Assembly (NCBI GenBank): GCA_958433005.1
Contig: CAUAWV010000005.1
Span: forward strand, 1-64,000
Direction: 5' to 3'
Length of the DNA stretch: 64,000 nt
Source of the DNA: an uncultured Collinsella sp.
Lineage (GTDB): Bacteria > Actinomycetota > Coriobacteriia > Coriobacteriales > Coriobacteriaceae
The position numbers were made by a program, and so were the translations under genes. Shown here in pieces: positions 1 to 8,248 of the stretch. Numbering within the stretch: position 1 is the first letter of the stretch; every line of letters begins with the position of its first letter. Below the pieces are notes generated by a model. That model worked only from the letters and a program-made list of their open reading frames with translations. It was not told the DNA's origin and did not search any database.

Positions 1-405
1 GATAAAGACCCCTACCCCCATAGCGCGCAGGCCGCGAATCCTGTCGATGAGGTCTTCGGTATCGTGCTGATCGAGGTTTGGCACATTATCAATCGCGATA
101 AGGGAGTGCGGTTTGTCTTTGAGTTCTTCGGTAACCACCTCGAGCTGCATAAACACCTCGCGCCCAATGGCGCGATCGGCCTCGATAATCCGCACGGGGC
201 CTCGCGTCGGGTCGCATTTAACCTCATGGGTGTACTGCAGCAGCACCGAGGTCTTCCCAAACCCGTCGGGCGCATAAAGAACCACGATGCCGGCCTTTCG
301 GCCCTTGGCTATAAGCTCATTCATCAAGCGCTCGCGTCGCACCATATAGCCTCCGCCCAGCGGCATCAGCTCGAGGTCGTCTATACTGCTCAAATCGTTT
401 ACCAT
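1..405 (-). CDS. P-loop NTPase, N-terminal part (cut by window edge)
   Basis: The reading frame runs open to the window edge, giving the first 135 residues. ATG at 405 follows a GAGGAG ribosome site. The protein shows a Walker A motif (APDGFGKTS, about residues 38-46) and a Walker B-like LIAIDN strand near residues 97-102. This layout resembles the ATPase module of MalT/LuxR-type STAND regulators, which bind ATP and a ligand and often end in a DNA-binding domain. The C-terminus is outside the window, so a regulator role is inference only. The gene lies downstream of nagB on the same strand but beyond the nagB terminator. Confidence 0.75.
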   Translation of the reverse strand, partial: MVNDLSSIDDLELMPLGGGYMVRRERLMNELIAKGRKAGIVVLYAPDGFGKTSVLLQYTHEVKCDPTRGPVRIIEADRAIGREVFMQLEVVTEELKDKPHSLIAIDNVPNLDQHDTEDLIDRIRGLRAMGVGVFI

Positions 406-792
406 GCCCGCTCCTCAACTCGACCGTATGGACACTGTAACCGCAAGACCATACAGGCCGCGCTATGAATAGAGCGACCTTGTGCTTTAGGTTGTCTTTT
501 GGTACGCAAGCGGCAAGTTTTTGTACAGCAAGGGCAGATTGTTATTAATCCCCCGACTAATCGGTCTTTAAGCAGGTAAATGAGCTTGTCAGCTTGTCCC
601 ATCTAAGCGGCAGTGTAACGTAAATGAACAAGGTTCAGCCATGTCATTCAACTCGCCTAGCACCCGCTACCGTCTACGACCTTTTAGTGGCATTTTTGCA
701 TAGAATATGGTATGGGATGAATCAAGCTGTTGGGCATCCAGCATTCGTCAAGCTTGCGGCAAGATCTTGGTCAAGTGGGCGGAAAGGGATAG
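406..792. other. non-coding stretch between NTPase gene and nagB terminator
   Basis: About 390 bases with no convincing gene. Short open frames here have no ribosome site and no recognisable product. It presumably holds the promoter of the NTPase gene, but no strong -35/-10 pair was found. A short direct repeat (agcttgtc twice, near 583-596) is the only pattern seen. Confidence 0.5.
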
Positions 793-821
793 CAAAAAGG
801 CCCCCGCAATGCGGAGGCCTT
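793..821 (-). terminator. Rho-independent terminator of nagB
   Basis: The minus strand carries AGGCCTCCGC, a short loop, GCGGGGGCCT and then a run of T. It lies about 33 bases beyond the nagB stop codon. Confidence 0.85.
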
Positions 822-853
822 AGGCAAGGCTATGTCGAGGTGCAGGATTCGCG

Positions 854-1582
854 CTACTCGCAGAGCGAAAGGGCGGCCTCGTCGGCAACGACAACGCAGT
901 TGGTGTGCAGCTGTAGGATCGAAGCCGGGCACTCGGGCGTAACCGGGCCATAGCACATGTCATGCACGGCCTGAGCCTTGGCCTCGCCGTTGGCGACGAC
1001 CAGGATCATGCGGGCATACATGATGGTCTGGGTACCCATGGTGTAGGCCTGACGAGGGACATCGTCGATGCTGTCGAACAGACGGCTGTTGGCCTGAATG
1101 GTGCTCTCGGTGAGATCGACGCAGTGCGTGCCCTTGGAGAAGTGGTCGTCGGGCTCGTTGAAGCCGATATGACCGTTGTTACCAATGCCGAGCAGCTGCA
1201 GATCGGGATAACCGGCGGCAGCGACGACCTTGTCGTACTCAGAGCAGGCAGCGGCGGCATCGGGGTTGGAACCGTCGGGCACATGCGTGTTGTTCAGGTC
1301 GATGTTGATGTGATCGAAGAAGTTCTTACGCATAAAGTAGTGATAGCTCTGGGGATCGTCGTGCGAAAGGCCACGATACTCGTCCAGGTTGTAGGTGCTG
1401 ACCTCGGCAAAGTCGACGTCGCCCTTCTTGTACCAAGCAGCGAGCTGCTTGTAGGCACCGATCGGGGTAGAGCCGGTGGCAAGGCCCAGCACACAGTCGG
1501 GCTTGAGGATAACCTGCGCCGAGATAATATTGGCGGCCTTGCGGCTCATATCCTCGTAGTCTTTAGCTTTAATGATCTTCAT
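854..1582 (-). CDS. nagB: glucosamine-6-phosphate deaminase
   Basis: Converts glucosamine-6-phosphate to fructose-6-phosphate plus ammonia, the entry of amino sugars into glycolysis. The 242-residue protein has the family length and motifs: LATGSTP phosphate loop near residue 40, YNLDEYRGL with the catalytic Asp/Glu near 70, and GIGNNGHIGFNEP with the catalytic His near 135. I chose ATG 1582 (MKIIKAKDYEDM), which follows an AAAGGAT ribosome site; the longer open frame upstream adds an unconserved 26-residue stretch. It stands alone between two terminators. glmM, acting in the opposite direction of amino-sugar flow, is two genes upstream. Confidence 0.95.
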   Translation of the reverse strand: MKIIKAKDYEDMSRKAANIISAQVILKPDCVLGLATGSTPIGAYKQLAAWYKKGDVDFAEVSTYNLDEYRGLSHDDPQSYHYFMRKNFFDHINIDLNNTHVPDGSNPDAAAACSEYDKVVAAAGYPDLQLLGIGNNGHIGFNEPDDHFSKGTHCVDLTESTIQANSRLFDSIDDVPRQAYTMGTQTIMYARMILVVANGEAKAQAVHDMCYGPVTPECPASILQLHTNCVVVADEAALSLCE

Positions 1583-1780
1583 TACGCATCCTTTCTCGTA
1601 CAAGAGAGGCAAGGCTCCCCTTACAAGCACTTGCCCGCGGCCTGCGTCGGCCGCAACCAACGTGTGCGGCCACCAGGGCGAGGTCGCGTAATGTATGTGT
1701 CTCGTGTCTAGCCGCGTCGAGGCCCCTGCCCGTCCACGGTGACCCGAAGCCTTTTAGCTTCGGACAAATCCCATCTTGCC

Positions 1781-1814
1781 ACGGAGGGCGCCCTCTTTCA
1801 AGGGCGCCCTCCGT
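1781..1814 (-). terminator. perfect GC-rich hairpin after the EIIA gene
   Basis: Perfect 14-bp inverted repeat (ACGGAGGGCGCCCT) around a six-base loop, about 40 bases past the EIIA stop. No long T run follows. A smaller hairpin (CGAAGC/GCTTCG, 1744-1763) lies just beyond it. Confidence 0.6.
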
Positions 1815-1854
1815 AAACGTGTTTGAATTGTAGGCTAATGGCCACGTGCACTTA

Positions 1855-2352
1855 CTAGCGCTCGCGAGCAACGATGAGCTGGTCCATCTCTTCGACATGC
1901 ACGCCAACGGAGCCCTTGATGCTCGAGAACTCAACGGAGTTGCACACCAAGATGGGAACCGTCACATCGTAGCCCTCGGCAGCAATTGCCTCGCGATCAA
2001 ACTCAATGAGCACATCGCCCTTATGGACGATGTCACCCACTTGCGCATGTACGGTAAAGTGCTTGCCCTCGAGCTGAACAGTGTCCAAACCAACGTGGAT
2101 GAGCACGTCCAGGCCATCGACCGTGTTAAGCGCAACGGCGTGCCCCGTGGGAAAAATGGCCTCGACCTTGGCATCAGCCGGTGCAATCACACGCGTTCCG
2201 GTGGGCTGAATCGCCACGCCCTGGCCCAAAAGACCGGTGGCAAACGTCTGGTCGTTTACCTCGGAGATCGGAATGACGTCGCCCGAGATGGGAGCATCCA
2301 GCGTAAGGACTCGACCACGCATACCAAAAGACCTTAGGACTTTAGTGAACAT
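1855..2352 (-). CDS. free-standing PTS EIIA component, glucose type
   Basis: A 165-residue single-domain EIIA-Glc/Crr-like protein that accepts phosphate from HPr and passes it to an EIIB domain. His86 in the LIHVGLDTV motif is the expected phospho-acceptor, with a second conserved His near 71. The start ATG 2352 has GAGGGGGA just upstream; a TTG start seven codons earlier is possible but unlikely. No EIIBC partner is adjacent. The beta-glucoside EIIBC at 33104-34543 has no EIIA domain, so this protein could serve it in trans; that is inference. Confidence 0.9.
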   Translation of the reverse strand: MFTKVLRSFGMRGRVLTLDAPISGDVIPISEVNDQTFATGLLGQGVAIQPTGTRVIAPADAKVEAIFPTGHAVALNTVDGLDVLIHVGLDTVQLEGKHFTVHAQVGDIVHKGDVLIEFDREAIAAEGYDVTVPILVCNSVEFSSIKGSVGVHVEEMDQLIVARER

Positions 2353-2422
2353 GCTCCCCCTCGGACATACCAATCAATCAAATAACCTTAACAGTTTACC
2401 ACTTGGCACCCATTTTTGACCA

Positions 2423-3760
2423 TTAGGGAAGTTCGCGCTTGACAACCTCGACGATGTCGTCGACAACGCGCTGGGTCAGCTCGTGCGTCTCGGCCTCGGC
2501 CATCACGCGGACCAGTGGCTCGGTACCGCTCGGACGCACCAGAATGCGGCCGCGGCCGTCAAGCTCCTTCTCGGCAGCAGCGACGGCATCCCAGATGGGC
2601 TGGCAATCGTCCAGACCAGCCTTGTTGTCGGAATGCACGTTAACGAGTACCTGCGGGTACTTCTTCATGATACCGGCAAGATCGGTGAGGGTACGACCGG
2701 TGCGCTTGAGCACGGCCAGCAGCTGCAGAGCCGTCACCAGGCCGTCACCGGTGGTGTTGTGCTCCAGGAAGATGATGTGGCCGGACTGTTCGCCGCCGAT
2801 GACGGCGCCATCCGCGAGCATGCGCTCCAGAACGTAGCGGTCGCCCACGGCAGTCTGAACCATCTCGAAGCCCTGCTCCTTCATAGCGATGGAGAAGCCA
2901 AGGTTGCACATGACGGTCGAGACGATCTCGGAGTTGGCGAGCTTGCCGCGAGCGGCGAGGTCAGAACCGCAGATAGCCAGGATGTAGTCACCGTCGATCT
3001 CATTGCCCTCGCTGTCCACGAACAGTACGCGGTCGGCGTCGCCGTCGTGGGCCAGACCAATGTCAGCATGGGTGCGCAGTACGAGCTCGCGCAGGGGCTC
3101 GAGGTGAGTGGAGCCGCACTCAACGTTAATGTCAGTGCCGCAGTAATCGGTGTTGATGGCATGGACCGTGGCACCCAAGCGCTGCAGAGCGGCGGGCGTA
3201 GTCTGGCAGGAAGCACCGTGACCGCAGTCGACGGCAACGACCAGGCCGTCGAGCCTCAGGCCATCAAGCGTATCGATGGCGTGGTCGACGTATGCCTTGC
3301 GGGCATCCTTCATCTTAATGATGTGGCCCACGCCGGCACCGGTCGGCAGCGTGTCGGCAGCCATGGCTTCTTCGGACATTACCCAGGCGCTGATCTCTTC
3401 CTCGACAGCATCGGGAAGCTTCATGCCCTTGCGGCTAAAAAACTTGATGCCGTTGAACTCCGGCGGATTATGCGAAGCAGAGATGACGATGCCGCCGTCG
3501 AGCTCGTTCTGAACGGTGAGCAGGGCCACGGCCGGCGTGGGGATGACGCCGCAGCAGTGCGGACGGCCGCCCTCGGCCATAATGCCGGCGGTCAGAGCGC
3601 TCTCGAGCATGGTGCCCGAAAGACGCGTGTCGCGGCCGACACAGATATCCGGACCAAGGAACTTGGTCGCCGCGCGGCCCAGGCGAAACGCGAGGTCGCA
3701 CGAGAGGCCGGCATTGGCGACGCCACGGACGCCGTCGGTACCGAAGATGTTCTGGGGCAT
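2423..3760 (-). CDS. glmM: phosphoglucosamine mutase
   Basis: Interconverts glucosamine-6-phosphate and glucosamine-1-phosphate on the way to UDP-GlcNAc for peptidoglycan. The 445-residue length is typical. The active-site phosphoserine is Ser96 in ISASHNPPEFNGIKFF, the metal-binding loop is DGDADR, and the C-terminal phosphate-binding loop is RPSGTEP. ATG 3760 follows GGAAGGAG. It sits directly downstream of the rpsI terminator, an arrangement of S9/L13 and glmM that is common in Gram-positive bacteria. Confidence 0.96.
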   Translation of the reverse strand: MPQNIFGTDGVRGVANAGLSCDLAFRLGRAATKFLGPDICVGRDTRLSGTMLESALTAGIMAEGGRPHCCGVIPTPAVALLTVQNELDGGIVISASHNPPEFNGIKFFSRKGMKLPDAVEEEISAWVMSEEAMAADTLPTGAGVGHIIKMKDARKAYVDHAIDTLDGLRLDGLVVAVDCGHGASCQTTPAALQRLGATVHAINTDYCGTDINVECGSTHLEPLRELVLRTHADIGLAHDGDADRVLFVDSEGNEIDGDYILAICGSDLAARGKLANSEIVSTVMCNLGFSIAMKEQGFEMVQTAVGDRYVLERMLADGAVIGGEQSGHIIFLEHNTTGDGLVTALQLLAVLKRTGRTLTDLAGIMKKYPQVLVNVHSDNKAGLDDCQPIWDAVAAAEKELDGRGRILVRPSGTEPLVRVMAEAETHELTQRVVDDIVEVVKRELP

Positions 3761-3807
3761 AGGATCGCTCCTTCCCTAGCAGGCGATATGCAACCGCCCA
3801 CCCTAGT

Positions 3808-3852
3808 CGAAAAAGAAAAGCGGGACCCGCCGAGGAATCGGCAGGCCCCGCT
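3808..3852 (-). terminator. terminator of the rplM-rpsI operon
   Basis: Minus strand: AAGCGGG-type stem with an internal CTGCCGAT/CCTCGGCGG arm, then CTTTTCTTTTT. It begins about 30 bases past the rpsI stop. Confidence 0.85.
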
Positions 3853-3883
3853 TGTACATTGTATCTCGAAAGGAGATAAAACC

Positions 3884-4279
<396 letters not shown>

Positions 4280-4281
4280 CT

Positions 4282-4725
4282 TTAAGCCTCCAGCTCAATC
4301 TTCGTGGGGTTCTGGGCAGCGTGCGGATGCTCGGCACCAGCGTAGACCTTAAGCTTGGTCATCTGGGCACGGCCGAGGGTGGTCTTGGGCAGCATGCCGC
4401 GAACAGCGCGCTCGATGACCTTCTCCGGGTGCTTCTCCATAGCCTGGCGGAAGCTCTCAGCCTTAAGGCCGCCGTTGTAGCCGCTGTGGCGATAATAGGT
4501 CTTCGTGTCGGCCTTGTTACCGGTAAGCTGGACCTTATCGGCGTTGATGACGACAACGAAGTCGCCGCAGTCGCTGTTGGGCGTGAACTGAGGCTTGTTC
4601 TTACCGCGCAGGATCATTGCGATCTGGGTGGCAAGACGGCCCAGGACAGCACCATCGGCGTCGACGAGAACCCAGTTGCGCTGGACCTCGCCCTGCTTGG
4701 CGTAGTGAGTCGATTTCGAAATCAC
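4282..4725 (-). CDS. rplM: 50S ribosomal protein L13
   Basis: The 147-residue protein shows the L13 hallmarks [15 protein letters not shown] near the N-terminus, [11 protein letters not shown], and [12 protein letters not shown] near residue 110. The start is GTG 4725, directly after a GGAGGAG ribosome site; no ATG start fits. It is the first gene of the L13-S9 operon and has a strong promoter about 70 bases upstream. Confidence 0.98.
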   Translation of the reverse strand: MISKSTHYAKQGEVQRNWVLVDADGAVLGRLATQIAMILRGKNKPQFTPNSDCGDFVVVINADKVQLTGNKADTKTYYRHSGYNGGLKAESFRQAMEKHPEKVIERAVRGMLPKTTLGRAQMTKLKVYAGAEHPHAAQNPTKIELEA

Positions 4726-4791
4726 TTAGACTCCTCCATGTACAGTACGTGTTGTTACAGAGATTCACGGGGCTCTGCAAGTAACCCGTCC

Positions 4792-4819
4792 ATATTACCC
4801 CGCTCGCCGTACGAGTCAA
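4792..4819 (-). promoter_or_regulatory. sigma-A type promoter of rplM-rpsI
   Basis: On the minus strand TTGACT (4814-4819) and TAATAT (4792-4797) are separated by 16 bases, close to the housekeeping consensus. The leader to the GTG start is about 60 bases. Confidence 0.75.
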
Positions 4820-4882
4820 CAGGTATTTTGACTCCGACCAGAGTTTCTGCACATGTCGTCCATGGGTCATGACGTCGCGACA

Positions 4883-5761
4883 CTAGCGCTCGACAAACGC
4901 CTCGATATCTCCCAGCAGGCGCTTTGCCTCCTGGCGGCCCTGAATATACAGGTCGAGGAGCTTTGCCGGATCGTGCTCAACATGGCCGACCTCGACCGGC
5001 TTTTGCGGAGCAACGACCAGCGCACGGCCCTCACGCTCATACTTCCACAGATGCATGCGCTGGATGTTATAGCGGTCGTGGCGCGTCTCGATAGCCTCAA
5101 GCAGATAGGGGTAGTCGGCATAGCGGGCTCGTGCGGCGGGCATAAACTCGTAGGGCTTTTTCTCGTACGAGCGGTCCTGCGTGACAATGACGACCGCGCG
5201 ATCGAAGCCTGCCTCCTCCAGCACGTGCTCGATAGGGACCGAATCGGCTACGCCACCGTCGACGTATTTGTGCCCGTCAATCTCGACCGGTGGCGTCACC
5301 AGCGGCAGCGACGTCGATGCGCGCACGGCGTCGAGGTCGAGCACGGCACTTTTGACCGACAGGTACGCGGCGGTTCCAAAGAGCATGTCCGTCGCGACGG
5401 CGTACATCTCGATGGGGCTCGCGTCGAACGTCTCGCTGTCAAAGGGATCCAGGCGGTCCTGGACATCGTTGAAGATAAAGTCGTAGCCGACGATGGAGCC
5501 CGTGGACGCAAACGATGCGGCGCCCATGAAGCGGTTGTCGTTGCAGAAAGCCAGGTTGATGCGGTTAGCACGGCCGATCTGGTGCGACTTGTAGTTCACG
5601 CCGTTGAGGGCGCCGGCCGATACGCCATATACCGCCGGAATCTCGACGCCGGCCTCCATGAGAACGTCGAGAACGCCCGCGGTAAACTGCCCGCGAAAAC
5701 TACCGCCCTCCAGGACGAGCGCGACCCTGCCGGCGTTCTTTGCTTTATCTTCTGCAGTCAT
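4883..5761 (-). CDS. patatin-like phospholipase
   Basis: A 292-residue predicted cytoplasmic acyl hydrolase. It has the patatin catalytic dyad: Ser48 in GVSAGAL (GXSXG) and Asp168 in DGGVADS. The oxyanion-hole region EGGSFRG lies near residues 18-24. Length and motif spacing match the bacterial RssA/YjjU-like group; the substrate is not predictable. ATG 5761 has an AGGAGG site. It is monocistronic, with a long repeat-rich region upstream. Confidence 0.9.
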   Translation of the reverse strand: MTAEDKAKNAGRVALVLEGGSFRGQFTAGVLDVLMEAGVEIPAVYGVSAGALNGVNYKSHQIGRANRINLAFCNDNRFMGAASFASTGSIVGYDFIFNDVQDRLDPFDSETFDASPIEMYAVATDMLFGTAAYLSVKSAVLDLDAVRASTSLPLVTPPVEIDGHKYVDGGVADSVPIEHVLEEAGFDRAVVIVTQDRSYEKKPYEFMPAARARYADYPYLLEAIETRHDRYNIQRMHLWKYEREGRALVVAPQKPVEVGHVEHDPAKLLDLYIQGRQEAKRLLGDIEAFVER

Positions 5762-5848
5762 GTTGACCTCCTGCTGTTTCGTTTTGGCCTTCTTCTACCC
5801 AGTTTTGGGATGGCAAGCGCGCGGGTTTTTCGAGGCGGCAGGTGAAGC

Positions 5849-6056
5849 GGAAAGTGTGTCCCAGTTTGAGGCGAGATTCCGGGATGTGCTTTCCGCTTGA
5901 GCTGCCGTTGGGAAAGCACGTCCCACTCTACGGCTCGATTCCGGGTTGCAGTTTCCGCTTGAGGCGCCATCCGGAAACTACGTCCCAGTCTGAGCGCGGA
6001 TTCCGGGATGGACTTTCCGCCTGGGCCGCCATTGGGAAAGCACGTCCCACCCTGCG
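5849..6056. repeat. tandem array of a 62-bp repeat (three full copies plus part of a fourth)
   Basis: Units begin at 5849, 5911, 5973 and 6035, each opening with GGAAA and keeping an exact 62-base period. Each unit contains GGAAAGCACGTCCCA and, about 30 bases on, a near inverted copy (CGGGATGTGCTTTCC), so each can fold as an imperfect hairpin. The period is not a multiple of three and reading frames are not kept, so it is not coding. There are no CRISPR-like unique spacers. Confidence 0.9.
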
Positions 6057-6062
6057 CTGCCG

Positions 6063-6541
6063 CGACGTTTTCTTTACGCCCACGCCCTGCATAGAGTTCG
6101 ATTCTCCGCGGTACGGGGGATCCGTTGATGGGTTGAGTCCGGGGCAAGACGCCCGATCGGCATCGCATCTATATCTAGCTGGAGCTTTGCGCGGAGAATC
6201 CGCGTATTTGCTTCGCAAATCCGCACCGGCTTCGGCCGCCTGCCGGCGTCCTCGCCCGCGGGCTAAAAACGCTCACGCGTTTTCTTTACGCCCGCGCCCT
6301 GCATAGAGTTCGATTCTCCGCGGTACGGGGGGATCCGTTGATGCTGGGCGAGGCCAGCTGAGATTCGATAAACATCGCATCCATTTTGAGTCGGAAGTTT
6401 GCGCGGAGAATCCGCGTATTTGCTTCGCAAATCCGCACCGGCTTCGGCCGCCTGCCGGCGTCCTCGCCCGCGGGCTAAAAACGCTCACGCGTTTTCTTTA
6501 CGCCCGCGCCCTGCATAGAGTTCGATTCTCCGCGGTACGGG
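6063..6541. repeat. 212-bp-period repeat array next to ssrA
   Basis: The block catagagttcgattctccg recurs at 6090, 6302 and 6514, exactly 212 bases apart. Between copies two and three the sequence is nearly identical for about 130 bases, from GCGCGGAGAATC (6189, 6401) to GATTCTCCGCG (6312, 6524), which form inverted ends. The 17-base string GAGTTCGATTCTCCGCG also occurs in the T-arm of the adjacent tmRNA gene, in opposite orientation. The unit interior has small hairpins (gatttgcgaagcaaat type). No gene is carried. Confidence 0.9.
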
Positions 6542-6545
6542 CTGG

Positions 6546-6583
6546 AAATAAAAAGGTAGGTAGATACGAATATCTACCTACCT
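6546..6583 (-). terminator. terminator of ssrA
   Basis: Perfect 13-bp stem (AGGTAGGTAGATA) around a TTCG tetraloop followed by TTTTTATTT on the minus strand, eight bases past the encoded CCA end. Confidence 0.95.
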
Positions 6584-6591
6584 ATTACTTG

Positions 6592-6955
6592 TGGTGGAGG
6601 CGCGGAGAATCGAACTCCGGTCCACGAAAGCCCCCTGATTGGCATCTCCAAGCTCAGTCGCTGGTTTTGTCTCGGACGCTTTGCGCGCAGCGACACGCTC
6701 GCGGCGTCCTAACCGGTTCGGTCTTAGCCTGCGCCATACCGATTACGTGCGCAGGAGCATTCCCCTAAAATGACGTCGCGCCGGTGTCGGGGAAATCACC
6801 GGGTTGACGCGCCGCTATAAACTAAGCAGCGAGAGCCATAGGCTCAAAAGAAGAGTTGTTGTCAATTCAATTTGACGGTACCCCTGTTTAACGAGGCGAG
6901 GAGACCTCGGCTTGCTTCCTCTCTCAGAGCTATCGTGTCGAAACCAGTCGCCCCC
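6592..6955 (-). ncRNA. ssrA: transfer-messenger RNA
   Basis: tmRNA rescues stalled ribosomes by adding a degradation tag. The 5' end GGGGGCGACTGGTTTCGACA and the 3' end with GTTCGATTC T-loop and encoded CCA are diagnostic. The acceptor stem pairs GGGGGCG with CGCCTCC (one G-U). The gene is one-piece, 364 bases. The tag frame lies at 6822-6863 and ends in codons for ALAA followed by TAG. The gene is followed by a strong terminator and then by repeat arrays that share its T-arm sequence. Confidence 0.97.
6822..6863 (-). other. tmRNA tag reading frame
   Basis: Codons read DNNSSFEPMALAA then TAG; with the alanine carried by tmRNA the tag would be (A)DNNSSFEPMALAA. The resume codon is my inference: GAC is the first plausible codon, an in-frame TGA lies two codons upstream. 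The ALAA end is the usual ClpXP/ClpAP recognition end. Confidence 0.8.
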
Positions 6956-7192
6956 GAATGTCGGGAAAGTCTGGATGGCATTGGGCACGAGTACCCAACA
7001 GCCGTCGACTTTTCAAGGAACATACGGGGCGAGCCCCGCTTGTGGAGTGCTATCTTACCACGTTCTAAAGGCAGACAGATGTTCTATCCACGAGCTGTGA
7101 AGACCCCAATGTGCGCTGTACTTCGCACTTTTGCTACCGATCGCGTCACGTATATTTTCGCCAAGCACAATTGACCCGTCGAAAGGACCGTT

Positions 7193-7627
7193 ATGGATAC
7201 CAAGCAGCAACTCGTCAATGCCCTCGTGGGCCTGGGCTCAACCATTACCGAAGCCATGGATGTCATTGAGGGCTTTGTCCCCTGCGGACATCCCGCCCTC
7301 ACGGTATCGAACGCATTCGTCGCGCTGGACGCTGACGATGATGCAGCTCTCGCCCAGCAGCTTGAGACCGTCGAGGACTTTATCGACCACGTGAGTGAGA
7401 ACCGCGGCGTGGCCGCCTACCACGGCATCGAAGTCGAGCTCGCGGGTCCCAAGGCTGATCTGCTCGCAGCAATCCGCGAGGTAGGCGCCCTCATGCAAAC
7501 CGCAGGCGTCAAGAACACCCAGGTCAACGAGTGGGTCTATCGCAGTCTGGCAGTACTCGACAGCTCCGACGAAAAGGCGGCCGAGCAGCTCGCAGAAAGT
7601 CCCGCCATTAAGGCCGAGCTTTTGTAA
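7193..7627 (+). CDS. hypothetical protein, 144 residues
   Basis: Not recognised. ATG 7193 follows GAAAGGA at good spacing, and codon use matches the neighbours, so the gene is probably real. The protein is acidic, predicted alpha-helical and soluble, with no signal peptide or membrane segment; one Cys (CGHPAL, about residue 31). It has a conserved look with two similar helical halves (ALVGLGSTITEAMDVIEGF and LLAAIREVGALMQTAGV). It is one of only three plus-strand genes and is divergent from ssrA, converging with the PIN gene. Confidence 0.75.
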   Translation: MDTKQQLVNALVGLGSTITEAMDVIEGFVPCGHPALTVSNAFVALDADDDAALAQQLETVEDFIDHVSENRGVAAYHGIEVELAGPKADLLAAIREVGALMQTAGVKNTQVNEWVYRSLAVLDSSDEKAAEQLAESPAIKAELL

Positions 7628-7685
7628 ATAGCAGACGTGGGCCCCTTGGCTCATCGTCGTCCAAGAAGCCCGCAAGCAGTTCGCG

Positions 7686-8180
7686 TCACCCGATAGCCGC
7701 GCCGTCGCGTTTGGCCAAAGCAAGAATCGGCATCATTTGACGAGGTGTCTTTGCTGCAAGATCGGCATGTTCGAGCAGTTTGCGATCGTTAGTTACCAAG
7801 TAATCAACCTGCGCGCGCTTGCATGCGGCGAGCACCAAGTTGTCCTCGTAATCGCGATGGAGCGCTAAGTATTTGTCGGCCAGCCAAAGGTCCGACGCAT
7901 CTGCACCCACGGCCGTGGCGTTTTCGGTCATATTTCGAACAAACGCCAGCGCCGCATCGCCAATCGCGCGGGCAGAAGCCTCGTCGAGCGCTCCCCCGCT
8001 GGCAAGAACGCTACGCTTCAGCTCGTGTTGGACAACGTACAGCACGTCCTTAGCGATATGCACCGGAAAGAACAGCAACGCCCCCGTCTCCATCGCCCGC
8101 CCAATAAACGCACGCGCGGCAAGCGACTCGGCATGGTCGACGCAAAACGAATCAACCCATACGTTGGCATCCAAATGCAA
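7686..8180 (-). CDS. PIN-domain ribonuclease-like protein (VapC-like)
   Basis: PIN fold RNase candidate: HLDANVWVDSF at the N-terminus gives the first acidic residue, DLWLADKYLALHRDYEDNLVLAAC the middle acids, and YLVTNDRKLL the last. The open frame reaches 8243, but 8178-8222 is a strong terminator of the upstream ATPase gene, so I prefer TTG 8180 (164 residues), with GCAGG eight bases before it. No antitoxin-like gene is adjacent, so it is either a solitary toxin or a domesticated PIN nuclease. Confidence 0.75.
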   Translation of the reverse strand: MHLDANVWVDSFCVDHAESLAARAFIGRAMETGALLFFPVHIAKDVLYVVQHELKRSVLASGGALDEASARAIGDAALAFVRNMTENATAVGADASDLWLADKYLALHRDYEDNLVLAACKRAQVDYLVTNDRKLLEHADLAAKTPRQMMPILALAKRDGAAIG

Positions 8181-8222
8181 AAGACCTGCGCCCGGACGAC
8201 ACCGATGCCGTCTGGGCGCAGG
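8178..8222 (-). terminator. terminator of the P-type ATPase operon
   Basis: CCTGCGCCC and GGGCGCAGG (9-bp perfect stem, extended by GACG/CGTC) then TCTTTT on the minus strand, starting 27 bases past the ATPase stop. Confidence 0.85.
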
Positions 8223-8248
8223 CCAGATAACGTGGGCGAACACGTCTG

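Noticed and set aside
4726..4791. L13 leader riboregulator
   Set aside because: The rplM leader is short (about 60 bases) and I could not draw a convincing conserved fold.
5849..6056. CRISPR array
   Set aside because: Units are contiguous 62-bp repeats without unique spacers, repeats differ from each other, and there are no cas genes.
5758..6168. 136-codon minus-strand frame over the 62-bp repeats
   Set aside because: The repeat period is not a multiple of three, so the copies are read in different frames; no ribosome site.
6090..6541. tRNA genes suggested by GTTCGATTCTCCGC strings
   Set aside because: Only the T-arm is present; there is no acceptor, D-arm or anticodon arm around it, and the unit repeats with a 212-base period.
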